DNA from: Keratinibaculum paraultunense
GTDB lineage: Bacteria > Bacillota > Clostridia > Tissierellales > Tepidimicrobiaceae
Length of the DNA: 64,000 nucleotides
Direction: 5' to 3'
Assembly (NCBI RefSeq): GCF_016767175.1
Contig: NZ_CP068564.1
Span: 2,170,001 to 2,234,000 of the forward strand
The notes under the pieces are model-generated. The model was not told the origin of the DNA and did no database searches. It saw only the letters and a list, made by a program, of their open reading frames with translations. The translations under genes and the position numbers were made by a program. Positions 17,529 through 27,441 of this stretch are shown here, one piece after another; the first letter of the stretch is position 1; each line of letters begins with the position of its first letter.

Positions 17529-18812
17529 CTACATATCTTCTAATATTTTAATTATTGTTGAATCCACATAAGGGAAACTTTCTTTACATAAAATTTCTAA
17601 ATTTTTTATAGTTCCTTCTATTGTGTCTCCAATAATACCTACATTTGATTTTACTATAATATTTTCCATTGCTAAATAAGCCGAAATAACTGCTTCTTCT
17701 GCAGAAGTGGATAGCTTTAAAGAACAGGTTTCTTTAGCCCCATCACATATCATTCCAGTTAAATTTGCTAGCATATTTTGACATGCTCCTTCTATTTGCA
17801 AATCATTTCCTCCTAAAAGCCATGTAATTCCTCCACTAGCACCAATTCCTGCTGCAATAGCACAGCCACACATAGCTGATAATTTTCCTGTATATGCCTT
17901 TATATATCTATTTATCATATGGGCAAAAAACACTGCTCTTACAAGCCTTTCTTCTTCAACTTTTTCCCATTCTGCTACTACTATAATAGGTAATACAACT
18001 CCCAATCCTTGATTTCCACTCCCTGAGCTAGTCATTATAGGACAATTTCCTCCACCCATTCTAATATCAGCAGCTGCTGCTGTTAATATCCTTGCTTGAG
18101 TTGGAGGATTCTTTGATATTATGCCTTTTTGCTGAAGTTTATTTAAAGTATATCCAACTTTTGCTCCACTTTCCCAACATATTCCTTTTTCCGCTGCTTT
18201 TTTATTTAGCTCAATTCCAGCTTCTATAAACTCTAAATCTTCAATAGGAACAATCTCACATATATTTCTCATCTCTTTAAAAGTAAGTTCCTTTAAAAAA
18301 TCACAAGTTTTTTTACTACTTTCCTCCATTTTATCCTGAAACATAACTTTCCCATTAACTTTAATTTCCTCAATATGATCATGGCTATCCTTTAATATTA
18401 CTTCTATTTGTTCATTAGAAGTGGTGATAATTATATCTACAAATACATCTGGTACTTCTTCTACATATTTTACTTCTATTTTATTGTCCTTTATCATCTG
18501 ATGTGCCTCTTTAGTAACTTTTTCATCTATTTCATTTAATACCATAAGCCCATAATCTTTACTTCCTCCTAATATTCCTAATAAAGCTGCTAAATCCAAT
18601 CCCCAACTATTTGTATTAGGTATCTTAACAAATTTCCCATTTTTAAATATATTTTTACTTACAAATACATTTACTTCTTCTATTTCACCTGTTATATATT
18701 CTCTCGCTGCTGCTCCTGCTAAAGCTACAGCAATGGGTTCAGTACACCCCAGTGCAGGGATCGACTCTTGTTTAATAATTCTTACTATGTTATCAATAAT
18801 TTTATTATTCAA
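17529..18812 (-). CDS. cyuA: L-cysteine desulfidase (UPF0597, CyuA/YhaM family)
   Basis: The product of about 427 residues has the family motif IPALGCTEPIAVALA near the N-terminus, GGGNCPIMTSSGSGNQG in the middle, and Cys-containing CGCAIAAGIGASGG and GMICDGAKETC near the C-terminus; these Cys hold a 4Fe-4S cluster in characterised members. It degrades cysteine to pyruvate, ammonia and sulfide. A sigma-54 promoter at 18853-18869 rules out the far-upstream ATG at 18857. I prefer the TTG at 18812 after GAGGATGGTG; ATG 18824 is the alternative. The activator gene lies directly upstream. Confidence 0.88.
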   Translation of the reverse strand: MNNKIIDNIVRIIKQESIPALGCTEPIAVALAGAAAREYITGEIEEVNVFVSKNIFKNGKFVKIPNTNSWGLDLAALLGILGGSKDYGLMVLNEIDEKVTKEAHQMIKDNKIEVKYVEEVPDVFVDIIITTSNEQIEVILKDSHDHIEEIKVNGKVMFQDKMEESSKKTCDFLKELTFKEMRNICEIVPIEDLEFIEAGIELNKKAAEKGICWESGAKVGYTLNKLQQKGIISKNPPTQARILTAAAADIRMGGGNCPIMTSSGSGNQGLGVVLPIIVVAEWEKVEEERLVRAVFFAHMINRYIKAYTGKLSAMCGCAIAAGIGASGGITWLLGGNDLQIEGACQNMLANLTGMICDGAKETCSLKLSTSAEEAVISAYLAMENIIVKSNVGIIGDTIEGTIKNLEILCKESFPYVDSTIIKILEDM

Positions 18813-18852
18813 TTTTAACACCATCCTCATAAATAATTTATATATAGGATGA

Positions 18853-18869
18853 TGCAAAAATCATACCAA
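18853..18869 (-). promoter_or_regulatory. Sigma-54 (-24/-12) promoter of cyuA
   Basis: TTGGTAT-GATTT-TTGCA on the minus strand fits the RpoN consensus, with GG and GC exactly 10 nt apart. Transcription would start near 18842, just ahead of the chosen cyuA start. The adjacent regulator carries the GAFTGA loop that contacts sigma-54. Confidence 0.85.
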
Positions 18870-19002
18870 TTATAAAAAAGCTCTATATCTAAGTATCCAT
18901 CACATATTCACTTTTTAATGGAAATAAAAAATTCTCATTAATGCAAATACCTGTGAAAATTTTTACCTCCATTGATGCATTAAATTAATATTCGAAATAT
19001 AA

Positions 19003-19038
19003 TTTGCATTATTGCAAAATCATTTGCATTATTGCAAA
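19003..19038 (-). promoter_or_regulatory. Tandem palindromic enhancer (UAS) for the sigma-54 activator
   Basis: Two identical palindromes, TTTGCATTATTGCAAA, lie at 19003-19018 and 19023-19038, 20 bp centre to centre and about 150 bp upstream of the cyuA -24/-12 promoter. The second copy contains the stop codon of the activator gene. Spacing, symmetry and position fit an enhancer for the neighbouring activator. Confidence 0.8.
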
Positions 19039-20783
19039 TTATGTTTATTTAATTTTCTATATAATGTTGACAAATCAATTTCCAATATTGAAGCAATTTT
19101 TTCTTTATCCTTAGTTGTATTACCATAAGCTTCTAAATAGGATTTTAATATATTCTTCTCATAATCATCCATAATTTCTTTTAAGCTATCCTTTTTAGCA
19201 TTGTTACCTTTAAAATATTGTTTTATGTTATAAGGTAGATTTTCTAATTTAATTTCTCTACTATTTACCACGTTTACTAAATATTCTATTACATTTTCTA
19301 ATTCTCTTACATTACCAGGCCAATTATATCTACTAAAAGCTTCCTTTACTTCTTTGGAAAAATATTTTAAATCCTTATTAAGTTTTTTGCAATACTTATT
19401 AATAAAATAATTACTTAACTTTTCTATATCTCCTATTCTCTCCCTTAAAGGAGGTATATGTATAGGTATAACATTTAATCTATAGTATAAATCTTCTCTA
19501 AATTCTCCTTTAGATATCATATCTTCTAAATTTCTATTGGTAGCAGCTATTAATCTAAAATTAACTGGAATAAGCTCCCTGCCTCCTACTCGCATAAAAG
19601 CTTCTTCTTGAAGAACCCTTAATAATTTAGGCTGTAAGTGTATAGGAAGATCTCCTATTTCGTCTAAAAATAAGGTTCCTTCATTGGCTAGTTCAAACTT
19701 TCCCATCTGTCCTGTCTTTTTCGCACCAGTAAAAGCACCTCCTTCATATCCGAATAATTCTGCTTCTAATAAATTATCAGGAATAGAAGCACAATTAATA
19801 GCCACAAAGGGAGCGTTTTTCCTATTGCTTGAATTGTGTATAGCCCTAGCAAATAACTCCTTTCCCGTACCACTCTCACCTCTAAGGAGTATACTAGATT
19901 TACTTGTTGCAACTCTTTCGGACATTTCCTTTGATTTTAACATTTTAGGACTATCTCCAATTATATCATCAAAACTAATGTTATTTTGTCCTTCTAATAG
20001 AGTAAAAGCACTCTTTACCATATTAAAAGTTTCATGGATCTCTATTATATTGCTTACTTTTTTATCTTGTATCATTACTGGAATTATCTTTATAACAAAA
20101 CTTTCTCTTTTGTTATCTATAGTAAGTTTAGTTTCAATCGGAATGTACTCCTTAAAATTTAACTGTAAACTAGGAATTATTTCAAATATAGACTTGTTTA
20201 TAATATTATTGCTATCTATTTTTAAATAGTCTTCTGCTTTAGAATTGACAAATTTTATGTTTCCCAAGTTATCAGTACAAATAATCCCATTGCCCAGTCC
20301 GTCTATTATCTTTTTTGTTTCTTCTGTTTGAATTTTTAAATTTATTATTGTGTTTGCATACTTTAGATTACCAGCCAATAGATCGCCTAATTTACTTAAA
20401 AAAACTATTAATGAATTATATTCCCTTTGAAGTTTCTTTTTTTGCTCCATATTGAAAGCTATAAGCCCTATTACCCCTAATAAGTCCTCACCATTTAATA
20501 TAGGGTAACCAACTGTTGCCATTTCCGCACAGCTTCCTCTTAGACTACACCCTTTACATTTTTGACTTATGTTGGGATTGTCTATGAACTCAGGTTTTCT
20601 CTTATTAGCAATGGATTCAAATGCACAATTTTTAGGTAAACTTCGTCCTATTAAATTTTTATACTCTCCCGTAGCAGCTACCCTGTTTAAATGTATGTCT
20701 ACAATGGTTACATCTACATTTAAAACTGCTGAAATAGCTTCTGCTACTTCTTGAGTTGACTTCTGGATATTAAATAAATTCAT
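19029..20783 (-). CDS. Sigma-54-dependent transcriptional activator (GAF-PAS-AAA+-HTH)
   Basis: The 584-residue product has an N-terminal GAF-like domain with a four-Cys set (C53, C76, C79, C85 in [10 protein letters not shown]), a PAS domain at about 155-260, the AAA+ domain with Walker A GESGTGKE, the sigma-54 loop GAFTGA and Walker [10 protein letters not shown], and a C-terminal Fis-type HTH ([17 protein letters not shown]). The Cys set may bind a metal or iron-sulfur cluster and sense redox or sulfide; that is inference. It very likely drives cyuA from the enhancer at its own 3' end. GGAGGAGAT precedes the ATG. Confidence 0.92.
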   Translation of the reverse strand: MNLFNIQKSTQEVAEAISAVLNVDVTIVDIHLNRVAATGEYKNLIGRSLPKNCAFESIANKRKPEFIDNPNISQKCKGCSLRGSCAEMATVGYPILNGEDLLGVIGLIAFNMEQKKKLQREYNSLIVFLSKLGDLLAGNLKYANTIINLKIQTEETKKIIDGLGNGIICTDNLGNIKFVNSKAEDYLKIDSNNIINKSIFEIIPSLQLNFKEYIPIETKLTIDNKRESFVIKIIPVMIQDKKVSNIIEIHETFNMVKSAFTLLEGQNNISFDDIIGDSPKMLKSKEMSERVATSKSSILLRGESGTGKELFARAIHNSSNRKNAPFVAINCASIPDNLLEAELFGYEGGAFTGAKKTGQMGKFELANEGTLFLDEIGDLPIHLQPKLLRVLQEEAFMRVGGRELIPVNFRLIAATNRNLEDMISKGEFREDLYYRLNVIPIHIPPLRERIGDIEKLSNYFINKYCKKLNKDLKYFSKEVKEAFSRYNWPGNVRELENVIEYLVNVVNSREIKLENLPYNIKQYFKGNNAKKDSLKEIMDDYEKNILKSYLEAYGNTTKDKEKIASILEIDLSTLYRKLNKHNLQ

Positions 20784-21125
20784 TCTATCTCCTCCGATAG
20801 ATAAAGCTATTGTATGATATATATTATATCACACGAAAATCCTAAGAAAATTTATAAAACTTCCTATTGGCAAAATAAAGAAGATTAAAATTATAAATGT
20901 TTCTCAATAGTAGGTAGACCCTCTATAATATCGCAAAGCCCTTTCATTTTCCTCTTTTAAATCTTTCATAATCTGGTTTCCTTATTCTTCTAAACAGCAG
21001 AAATAGCTATATATCTTCTCTTTCCTTTTTATCTCTTTCTTTTTTTATTTCTTCTTCAAAGTATTCATCATTAGGGAAGGATTATCCATAGTAGAAAATG
21101 TAAAAGTAAGCTTATTTTTAGGATT
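20784..21125. other. Intergenic region with small coding remnants
   Basis: This region holds the promoter side of the activator gene (right part read leftwards) and the 3' flank of the BlaR1-like sensor. A remnant of a second M56-type gene is at 20841-20906. Between 20940 and 21120 the minus strand has short open stretches, such as TFTFSTMDNPSL and MKDLKEENERALRYYRG, that look like pieces of decayed genes in changing frames. I could not assign them. Confidence 0.45.
20841..20906 (-). pseudogene. Fragment duplicated from an M56/BlaR1-like gene
   Basis: About 66 bp closely match 24593-24660 inside the adjacent M56 gene, sharing for example CTTCCTATTGGCAAAATAAA and its flanks. This corresponds to the second membrane segment (ILIFFILPIGSFISF). 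A second receptor gene was probably once present and deleted. Confidence 0.65.
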
Positions 21126-23827
21126 TTAAAAACCTATATCCTGGATTTTCCATCCTCCATTTTTAGTTTCCTTTTTTAATAATACTGTATATGGCAAGAC
21201 CCCATCTTCATGAACTATCATCTTTTTATATTTATAATCAGCCGTTGCTCTATAACTTAATGTATTGGAATCTTCGTTTTCTTTATCTAACTTTTTTATT
21301 TCCAATAAATTTACACTTTTAATATTATTATAATAATCCTCTGCCTTTTTATTATAAAGTTCATAATTACTCATATTAGCAGATAAATCCAAATTTATAT
21401 TTGACTTTGTTCTAGCTAGACAAGCCTTTGCTCTTTTTACATTATGGGAATTTAGAGCTTCAAAATATGTCTTTATTACCCCTTCAGGACTCAGTTGTGC
21501 TATTTCTTTTTCTAGTTTGTTATCATAGTCAATATAATCTTTAATCCATTCATCCCAATCTTCATTTACTATATCTTCTAAACTCTTCCTATTAAGAGAA
21601 CAAGCAAAAGACTCATGTCTCCCAGCGTCTATATATGCCCCTATAATCTTTCCATCTTTTTTTAATACAATACCCCTTGCATTAAGCATTGGTTTCATAT
21701 ATTCAGGAAGTGGTTCTCTTAATGTGTAAATTTCTGCCACTACGGTATCGCCTAAATATTTGCTAAAATCAAATCCTATACTTTTAGACAATTCATTATT
21801 ATAGGCCCAATATATTTTTATAGGATGTTCCCCTGCTTCGTGTTTCAAATCAGAGGGTAATTTTTCTTTTATAGTATTTACTCTATAATCAATAGTCCAA
21901 TTATATTTTTTGAATAATTCAACCACTTCGCTGTTAATATTAGTTTCATATTTCCCATATTCAATTAAGTCTAAAATATATCTAAAAAAATCGTACTTTG
22001 GCTCTAGTTTTTCTCCATCCATTTCTATAAAACCTATTTCATATAAGGTGTCAAAAGTAAATTTAATTTCACTTTTTTCATTATCAATATCAGTAAGGAT
22101 TAGTTTATTATCTTTATAAGCCATGTCCCTTATATTGTTCATTTTTTCATCATCCTGGATTGGTTGACTTTCGTCTAGCATACCTACAATATCATTTATC
22201 ATTTTTTTATCTGTAATAGATATAGGCCCTTTATTGTCGAAATAATTATTATCCTCATTAAATATTATTTCTATATTTTTAATATTATTTGTGTCCTGGC
22301 TTTCTAAATTATCCTCCTGAACAAAAACATTATAAAATTCCTTAAAACGTTTCTTGTTCTTAGCTATATGCAAAGTTTTATGTCCCATTACTGATACTAT
22401 TATACTATCAGCTTGTTCCCTGTTTATACTTGATACAACTATATTCCCTTTGCCATCATCTATAGCATATTTAATATAGTCTAAATTATCTATAAGCGGG
22501 AACAAAATCAATGATTGTGATCTCCATACATCATCTGCAAAGATTTCTTCCTTTTCACCAATAATTTTTATTAAACTGCTGTACCCATTATCTTTTAACC
22601 TACAGATTAATATCTCATCTTTAGATATATTTATAGGCATGAAATCAAATTCATTTCCCTTTGTTAACTTTCTTACTTGGGAATTTTTTAAGTCATATTC
22701 ATAAATATTATGGGGTTGATTTTCCCAGTCTTTATATGCTTGATTAAAATCAGTTATACTGTGAGGATCTATAGCCTTAGTAGCTGAATATAATAATTTA
22801 TCCCCATCCAAAGTAAAACTAGGAGTCATAGCCACCAAGTCCTTTTCCATAATATTGATAATCTCGTAGGATTTATCCTTATTGATATTAAATAAAACTA
22901 CTTCTTTGTTCATAAACCTTTCCCTAAATCCACCCTTAATTATAGCAATTAAATTACTGTCCTTAGGATTTATAGCTACATTACTAACAAAGGGCAATAC
23001 AACTAAACCTTCATCACCTTCTCCATATGTCATTTCTTCAGTTCCATATATATCAGTAAAATCTATATGGATTTTTTCTTTTGTATCATATAGTCCTATG
23101 CCTATCCCATCTGCACTTAGTGAACCTGAAGCAAATTTCTCCATAATAAAAATATATCTTCCGTCTTCAGTTATTTTAGATATAATAGGACTATATCCCA
23201 GCTTATCATCTGTAAACTTTCTGCCTTCTACTATTGTATTTATTTTAAATTGACCGTTCTTTTCTAGTATTATTTCTACGATCCCAGTATTATAGGCATA
23301 TTTATCATTGTCAACAGTCCATTTAGATATTCTATTGCCATAAATACTTCCGTCCTTAGAAACCTTAAAATTTTCATAGTAATATTCATCTATATAATCC
23401 TCTGAACTTTGAATCCCTTTTTTAGGTTTCATATCATGTATAGTAAAACCTGCTTTCTCTGTAGAATAGATTATAGTATCTTCATCTATCCAATCATAGG
23501 ATACTATTTCCTTAGCTAATTTGTCTAAATTTCCATTTTCAAAATCATATACATATAGATCTGTTCCATGAGTATAGGCTATATACATCCCTGTTTTCGA
23601 AATAATAGGATAACTAAATTCTTTTCCCTCATGTACTCTAAATTCCTCTCCATTATCTAAATATGAATAATACAATCCATCTTCTTTAATATATACCACA
23701 AAGGAATTGTTTTCATCTACAGCCTTAGCTGGCATAATATTGCAGGCTATAGTAAATCCAAAAGATATTATTAAAATTGTTACAAATAGAGAAATAATAA
23801 TCCTTTTCTTGGAACTCTTTTTTAAAA
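21126..23827 (-). CDS. Extracytoplasmic sensor part of a BlaR1-like receptor (beta-propeller plus DUF4829)
   Basis: About 900 residues begin with KKSSKKRIIISLFVTILIIS, a membrane segment. Then comes a large extracellular region with repeated propeller-like blades (FVVYIKEDGLYYSY, GMYIAYTHGTDLYVYD, DGDKLLYSATK), and a C-terminal DUF4829-like domain (GVIKTYFEALNSHNVKRAKACL). There is no credible independent start: the frame runs straight into the M56 protease gene upstream in another frame. It was, or is, one protein with that protease, split at TTTTTTAAAAAA (23818-23829). Confidence 0.75.
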
Positions 23828-24771
23828 AACAGCATATTTTCAAGTCTAGATTTTAATTCCTCACCACTTGAACTCATGGCAGTGGTTAAAGTATATTTTC
23901 TATCTTCTATTTTCATTTCCTTTACTACTTTTTCATCAATTGAGCATTCACAATAATTATCCATATCCCTTAATAATAGATAAACTATTGGATTAAACCA
24001 ATGAATTATATTTACGAAAAATCCAAAGGCTTTTATTATAATATCTTTTCTCTTATAATGATTTAATTCATGTAAGAATATCATTTTTAGGCTATTCTTA
24101 TCTTCATTTGTATTGGGAATCAGTATCATAGGATTAAATATTCCTATTAACATAGGAGAACCAATATATTGGCAGTATTTTAATTTTATATTGCTATTTA
24201 TATTTAATTCATTTTTACATTGATTAAATAATTCTAGAATTTCAATATCTTCTACCTTTATACTATTTTTTAAAACAGTAGATTTGAATTTTATATATGG
24301 AATGATTTTTGATAAAAATAAAATAATCATGCCAATTAACCAAATATATAAGATTATATCTTCGTAGGAATAATTATCAAAATATTTTTTAATATGGTTA
24401 TTTTCTTTTGTTTCTACTATAGGAGACTTTTCAGATTGCATTTTATATTTATAATCCTCTTGCACAAAATTCTCATCTGTATCTCTAGTATCTGGTATAT
24501 GATCCATATCTTCCACTTTAGTTCCTATCTCTGAATCTCCAATTTTCCCAATATCTATTTGAGATACCTCAGTTACAAAATCATTAGATATTCTAGGAAA
24601 ACTTATAAAGCTTCCTATTGGCAAAATAAAAAAGATCAAAATTATTATAGATACTCTATAATACCAAGATGCATTAAAATTTTTCTTAGTTAAGGGTTTT
24701 ATTATTTGAAATATGAGAAACAAAATACTGCCAATAATAGACATGCTAGATACTGTTTTTAAAATTCCCAT
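23828..24771 (-). CDS. M56 (BlaR1-like) membrane metalloprotease, 5' part of a split receptor gene
   Basis: The N-terminal membrane helices are followed by the gluzincin motif HELNHYKRKD and a second conserved segment, DNYCECSIDEKVV. In related receptors ligand sensing activates this protease, which then leads to BlaI cleavage. The frame reaches SRLENMLFFKK and then loses register; one base less in the A-run joins it to the propeller domain. The gene starts 2 nt after blaI. The frameshift could be real or a sequencing error. Confidence 0.8.
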
Positions 24772-24772
24772 A

Positions 24773-25138
24773 CTACACCCTCCTAATCCAGTCTTGCAAT
24801 TCCTTTATATCTTCCTCACTAATTTTTTTATTATCATATAGTGATGCTACTAAAGACTTTACACTACCTCCATACATTTCCTCTAAAAAATCATCTGCCT
24901 GATAGGACTTATATTCATCTTTACTTATAGTAGGAGAATAATAATTGATTCTACCTTCTTTCCTTACACTTAATACATTTTTATCCACCAATCGACTGGC
25001 TAAGGTAAGTATAGTAGTATGTTTCCATTTGTTCTCTCCTAATTTTTCAATTATGTCCGCTGTAGTAACTTCACCTTCTGCAGCCCAGATGATTTCCATT
25101 ATTTCATATTCTGCATCTGAAATTTTAACTATATTCAT
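24773..25138 (-). CDS. blaI: BlaI/MecI-type repressor
   Basis: The 121-residue product has a winged HTH (ISDAEYEIMEIIWAAEGEVTTADI, KHTTILTLASRLVDK) and a C-terminal dimerisation region, as usual for BlaI. The ATG at 25138 is 8 nt after GGGAG. It is first in the operon with the M56 receptor, and two BlaI-type dyads overlap its promoter, so autorepression is expected. No beta-lactamase or PBP gene is adjacent. Confidence 0.9.
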   Translation of the reverse strand: MNIVKISDAEYEIMEIIWAAEGEVTTADIIEKLGENKWKHTTILTLASRLVDKNVLSVRKEGRINYYSPTISKDEYKSYQADDFLEEMYGGSVKSLVASLYDNKKISEEDIKELQDWIRRV

Positions 25139-25157
25139 AAAAAACACTCCCTTTATT

Positions 25158-25209
25158 CTACAATATGTAGTATTGATTTAATTTTACATTATGTAGAATA
25201 TGAAGTCAA
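25158..25209 (-). promoter_or_regulatory. blaI promoter with two BlaI-type operators
   Basis: On the minus strand TTGACT (25209-25204) and TAAAAT (25186-25181) are 17 bp apart. One TACA-N3-TGTA dyad (25185-25195) lies between and overlaps the -10. A second, CTACA-ATA-TGTAG (25158-25170), lies just downstream. Their centres are 26 bp apart. Confidence 0.85.
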
Positions 25210-25283
25210 GAATTTTTGAAATAAAAATAGAATCATTCTAAATTTTTATTTTAGAATAATTCTATACATTAGCTGAAATCTTT

Positions 25284-26030
25284 TTATAATTTAGGCAATG
25301 GTATTTGAAGTAATTTTAAAAAGTCTTTTTGAGATTCTATTTCCATTTCTACGATAAAATCTATAAAAGGTGCATCATCTTTATGTGCTTTTTCAAGAAG
25401 TGAAATATATTCATTTCGTAAAATTGGGGGAATAATCACTGGTAGGAATCCATCCTGAATTAATGCTATATTCATTAAAAGCCTAGCTACTCTTCCATTA
25501 CCATCTTTAAAAGGATAAATAAAAACAAATTTTTTATGGAGGATAGCTGCAAATTCTACTGGGTGATATTTACTTCTATCCGCTTTTATCCACTGACATA
25601 AATTATCCATTTCACTTTGAATATTATCCACCTTAGTAACTGGATAATTAGAACCAGAAATAAAAACGGGAATATCACGATATTTTCCTGCAAAATTTCT
25701 ATCTATATTTTGATAAAATAATTTATGCAAACAAAGAATATTTTCCTCTGTAATTTCCATTTTCTCAAGTAATGTAAACATATATTCATAAGCTTCTGCA
25801 TGGCCTACAGCCTCAAATACATCCCTAAGAGGTTTGCCCCCAATAGTCAAACCATCTTCTATTAAAATTTTAGTCTCACTTTCAGTTAAGGAATTCCCCT
25901 CCAATGCATTAGATGTCCAGGTCAAACCTATACGATAAAATTCTTTTAACTCTTTAAGCATTTCCCCCTCAAAGGGTCTTAATTCCTTGATAGTATCCTG
26001 ATAAAGGTCTAGTTTTTCAATCTGTTCCAT
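25284..26030 (-). CDS. Fic family protein with His-to-Tyr change in the catalytic motif
   Basis: The 248-residue product is a class II Fic protein. The N-terminal inhibitory helix TSNALEGN precedes the Fic core. The catalytic loop reads FIYPFKDGNGRVAR, where the family has His in place of Tyr (codon TAT instead of CAT). The rest of the nucleotide-binding loop is intact. Fic enzymes usually transfer AMP to protein hydroxyls, and loss of this His normally removes activity. It may be inactive or have a changed role. It stands alone, 250 nt from blaI. Confidence 0.9.
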   Translation of the reverse strand: MEQIEKLDLYQDTIKELRPFEGEMLKELKEFYRIGLTWTSNALEGNSLTESETKILIEDGLTIGGKPLRDVFEAVGHAEAYEYMFTLLEKMEITEENILCLHKLFYQNIDRNFAGKYRDIPVFISGSNYPVTKVDNIQSEMDNLCQWIKADRSKYHPVEFAAILHKKFVFIYPFKDGNGRVARLLMNIALIQDGFLPVIIPPILRNEYISLLEKAHKDDAPFIDFIVEMEIESQKDFLKLLQIPLPKL

Positions 26031-26240
26031 GGTTTCACTTCCTTTTTTAGTATTTTGAATTCCTACTAAAATATATCATCCAAATCAATCTCTAAATCCT
26101 TCGCTCTCCTAATACCTTTTAATTAAATTATATCATATAACACTTTACAACACTTTGATATAGAAAAAGTTTTAGTCTACAATAAAAACATAAAAAAGTT
26201 TTTATTAGATATAATATAAATGATTCAAATTATAATTTCT

Positions 26241-26267
26241 GTGCAAACACGTAGGTCTGCCCCTAAA
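26241..26267 (-). repeat. REP-like element, copy 1
   Basis: Read on the minus strand it is AGGGGCAGACC-TACGT-GTTTGCAC, an imperfect stem-loop of the GTAGGGG..ACC type that is dispersed in many bacterial genomes. A related sequence on the other strand lies 60 bp away, and stronger relatives occur in the array (47390, 49521, 63884). Confidence 0.5.
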
Positions 26268-26322
26268 TTGTGAATATTCTATATCATAGAGGTGGCAGTA
26301 TCCTTAATTTAACCTTTTTGTT

Positions 26323-26348
26323 GTAGAGGCTGACCTATGTGTCAATCC
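26323..26348 (+). repeat. REP-like element, copy 2
   Basis: GTAGAGGCTGACC-TATGT-GTCAATCC is related to copy 1 but inverted. The stem is imperfect (TGAC/GTCA core). Confidence 0.45.
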
Positions 26349-26429
26349 ATTTACCAATGGCACATAATCCTACTTATGAACATATTAAATATAAATTATA
26401 TCTACCCTCCCATATAATCCTTACGCATT

Positions 26430-26585
26430 TTAACGCATTTTAACGAATCCACCTAATATTATTGCAATTCCAATTATCATCATGGGAATTGCCACTATAT
26501 CTGGAATCCTCATAATAAACCTATCTACTAATGAATAGACTACATATATAAGATTTCCAATGGCTATTAATGTATTTATTTTCAT
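26430..26585 (-). CDS. Small membrane protein (51 aa)
   Basis: The ATG is 11 nt after AAGGAGG. The 51 residues (MKINTLIAIGNLIYVVYSLV at the N-terminus, then VAIPMMIIGIAIILGGF) form two likely membrane helices. It is the third gene of an operon with an XRE regulator and a four-helix membrane protein. I do not recognise a family. Confidence 0.7.
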   Translation of the reverse strand: MKINTLIAIGNLIYVVYSLVDRFIMRIPDIVAIPMMIIGIAIILGGFVKMR

Positions 26586-26663
26586 TTTTACTAATACCTC
26601 CTTAAAAACATATTACTCTATCAATAATACAAAATCATAAACTTCCCACATGATTTTTTATTA

Positions 26664-27101
26664 TTACATTTTTCTATTAAAATATTTACGTGCAATAAAA
26701 AAAGCTAAAATTTGAATATACAATGCTCCTATAGAAATAAAAGCTGGGGTTCTGTAATCAAGCCAGACAAATAAAAATGCCATAATTACAAAAAGAAATG
26801 ATGCTACTTTATTTGCAATACTATAAGCTGCCATTGATACTTGAATATTTCTTTCATCTTTTAATTCAATTTCCTCTTCTTTTAATTTTTCAACTGAAAT
26901 TTTTTTATAGCGTATTAATTTAATAATTCCAACAACAGTAAATGTACCACCTAAACCAGAAAACATACCCATAAGCATATACATATTATGTGCATCTTCT
27001 GGAAAATTTCCATAGGATACAATACTAAATACTAATGTTACAATACCAATGACAATCATTGTGCCCCAATATCTGTTATTCTTACCTGATTTACATAGCA
27101 T
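26664..27101 (-). CDS. Four-helix membrane protein, DUF2178-like
   Basis: The 145 residues have two N-terminal helices, a charged loop (EKLKEEEIELKDERN) and two C-terminal helices. This pattern, with the conserved KDER motif, is that of small Firmicute proteins found beside XRE regulators. Its start overlaps the end of the upstream regulator gene by a base, so it is translationally coupled. Function unknown. Confidence 0.75.
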   Translation of the reverse strand: MLCKSGKNNRYWGTMIVIGIVTLVFSIVSYGNFPEDAHNMYMLMGMFSGLGGTFTVVGIIKLIRYKKISVEKLKEEEIELKDERNIQVSMAAYSIANKVASFLFVIMAFLFVWLDYRTPAFISIGALYIQILAFFIARKYFNRKM

Positions 27102-27304
27102 TATTTTCCCTCCTCCTCATAAATAAATATATCTTCAATAGACATATTAAAATATCGAGCAATTTTAAAGGCTAAAATAATAGATGGATTGTATCGCCCA
27201 TTTTCTAATGAACTTACTGTTTGCCTTGAAACTTCTAAGGTCCTGGCAAGGTCTTCCTGTGTAATTCCTCTTTGCTTTCTAATTTCTTCTAATCTATTTT
27301 TCAC
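27101..27304 (-). CDS. XRE-family transcriptional regulator
   Basis: The 67-residue product is essentially one Cro/CI-type HTH (RKQRGITQEDLARTLEVSRQT, then SSLENGRYNPSI). Such short regulators usually control their own operon with the membrane proteins downstream. It has an AAAGGAG-like site. Confidence 0.9.
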   Translation of the reverse strand: MKNRLEEIRKQRGITQEDLARTLEVSRQTVSSLENGRYNPSIILAFKIARYFNMSIEDIFIYEEEGK

Positions 27305-27441
27305 AAAACAATCAACTCCTTTTCAATTTGTAAAGTTTGCTTTACACTATTAGTATACGAGAAATTAAAAATAATGTCAAGTATACTTTCCATAAGTTCT
27401 TAAATAAAAGCAGACTATTATAAGTCTGCTAATTAATCATC

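Larger units (their letters stand above)
26031..26429. other. Intergenic region with two REP-like repeats
   Basis: About 400 bp with no gene. It carries two opposed copies of a REP-like sequence (26241-26267 and 26323-26348) and a 10-bp tandem duplication (ACGCATTTTA twice) at the 3' end of the small membrane-protein gene. Confidence 0.5.

Noticed and set aside
23818-23829. Programmed -1 frameshift in the M56 receptor at TTTTTTAAAAAA
   Set aside because: The downstream frame is reached by +1 (or -2), not -1, so the slippery run in the right direction is not explained; a one-base indel is simpler.
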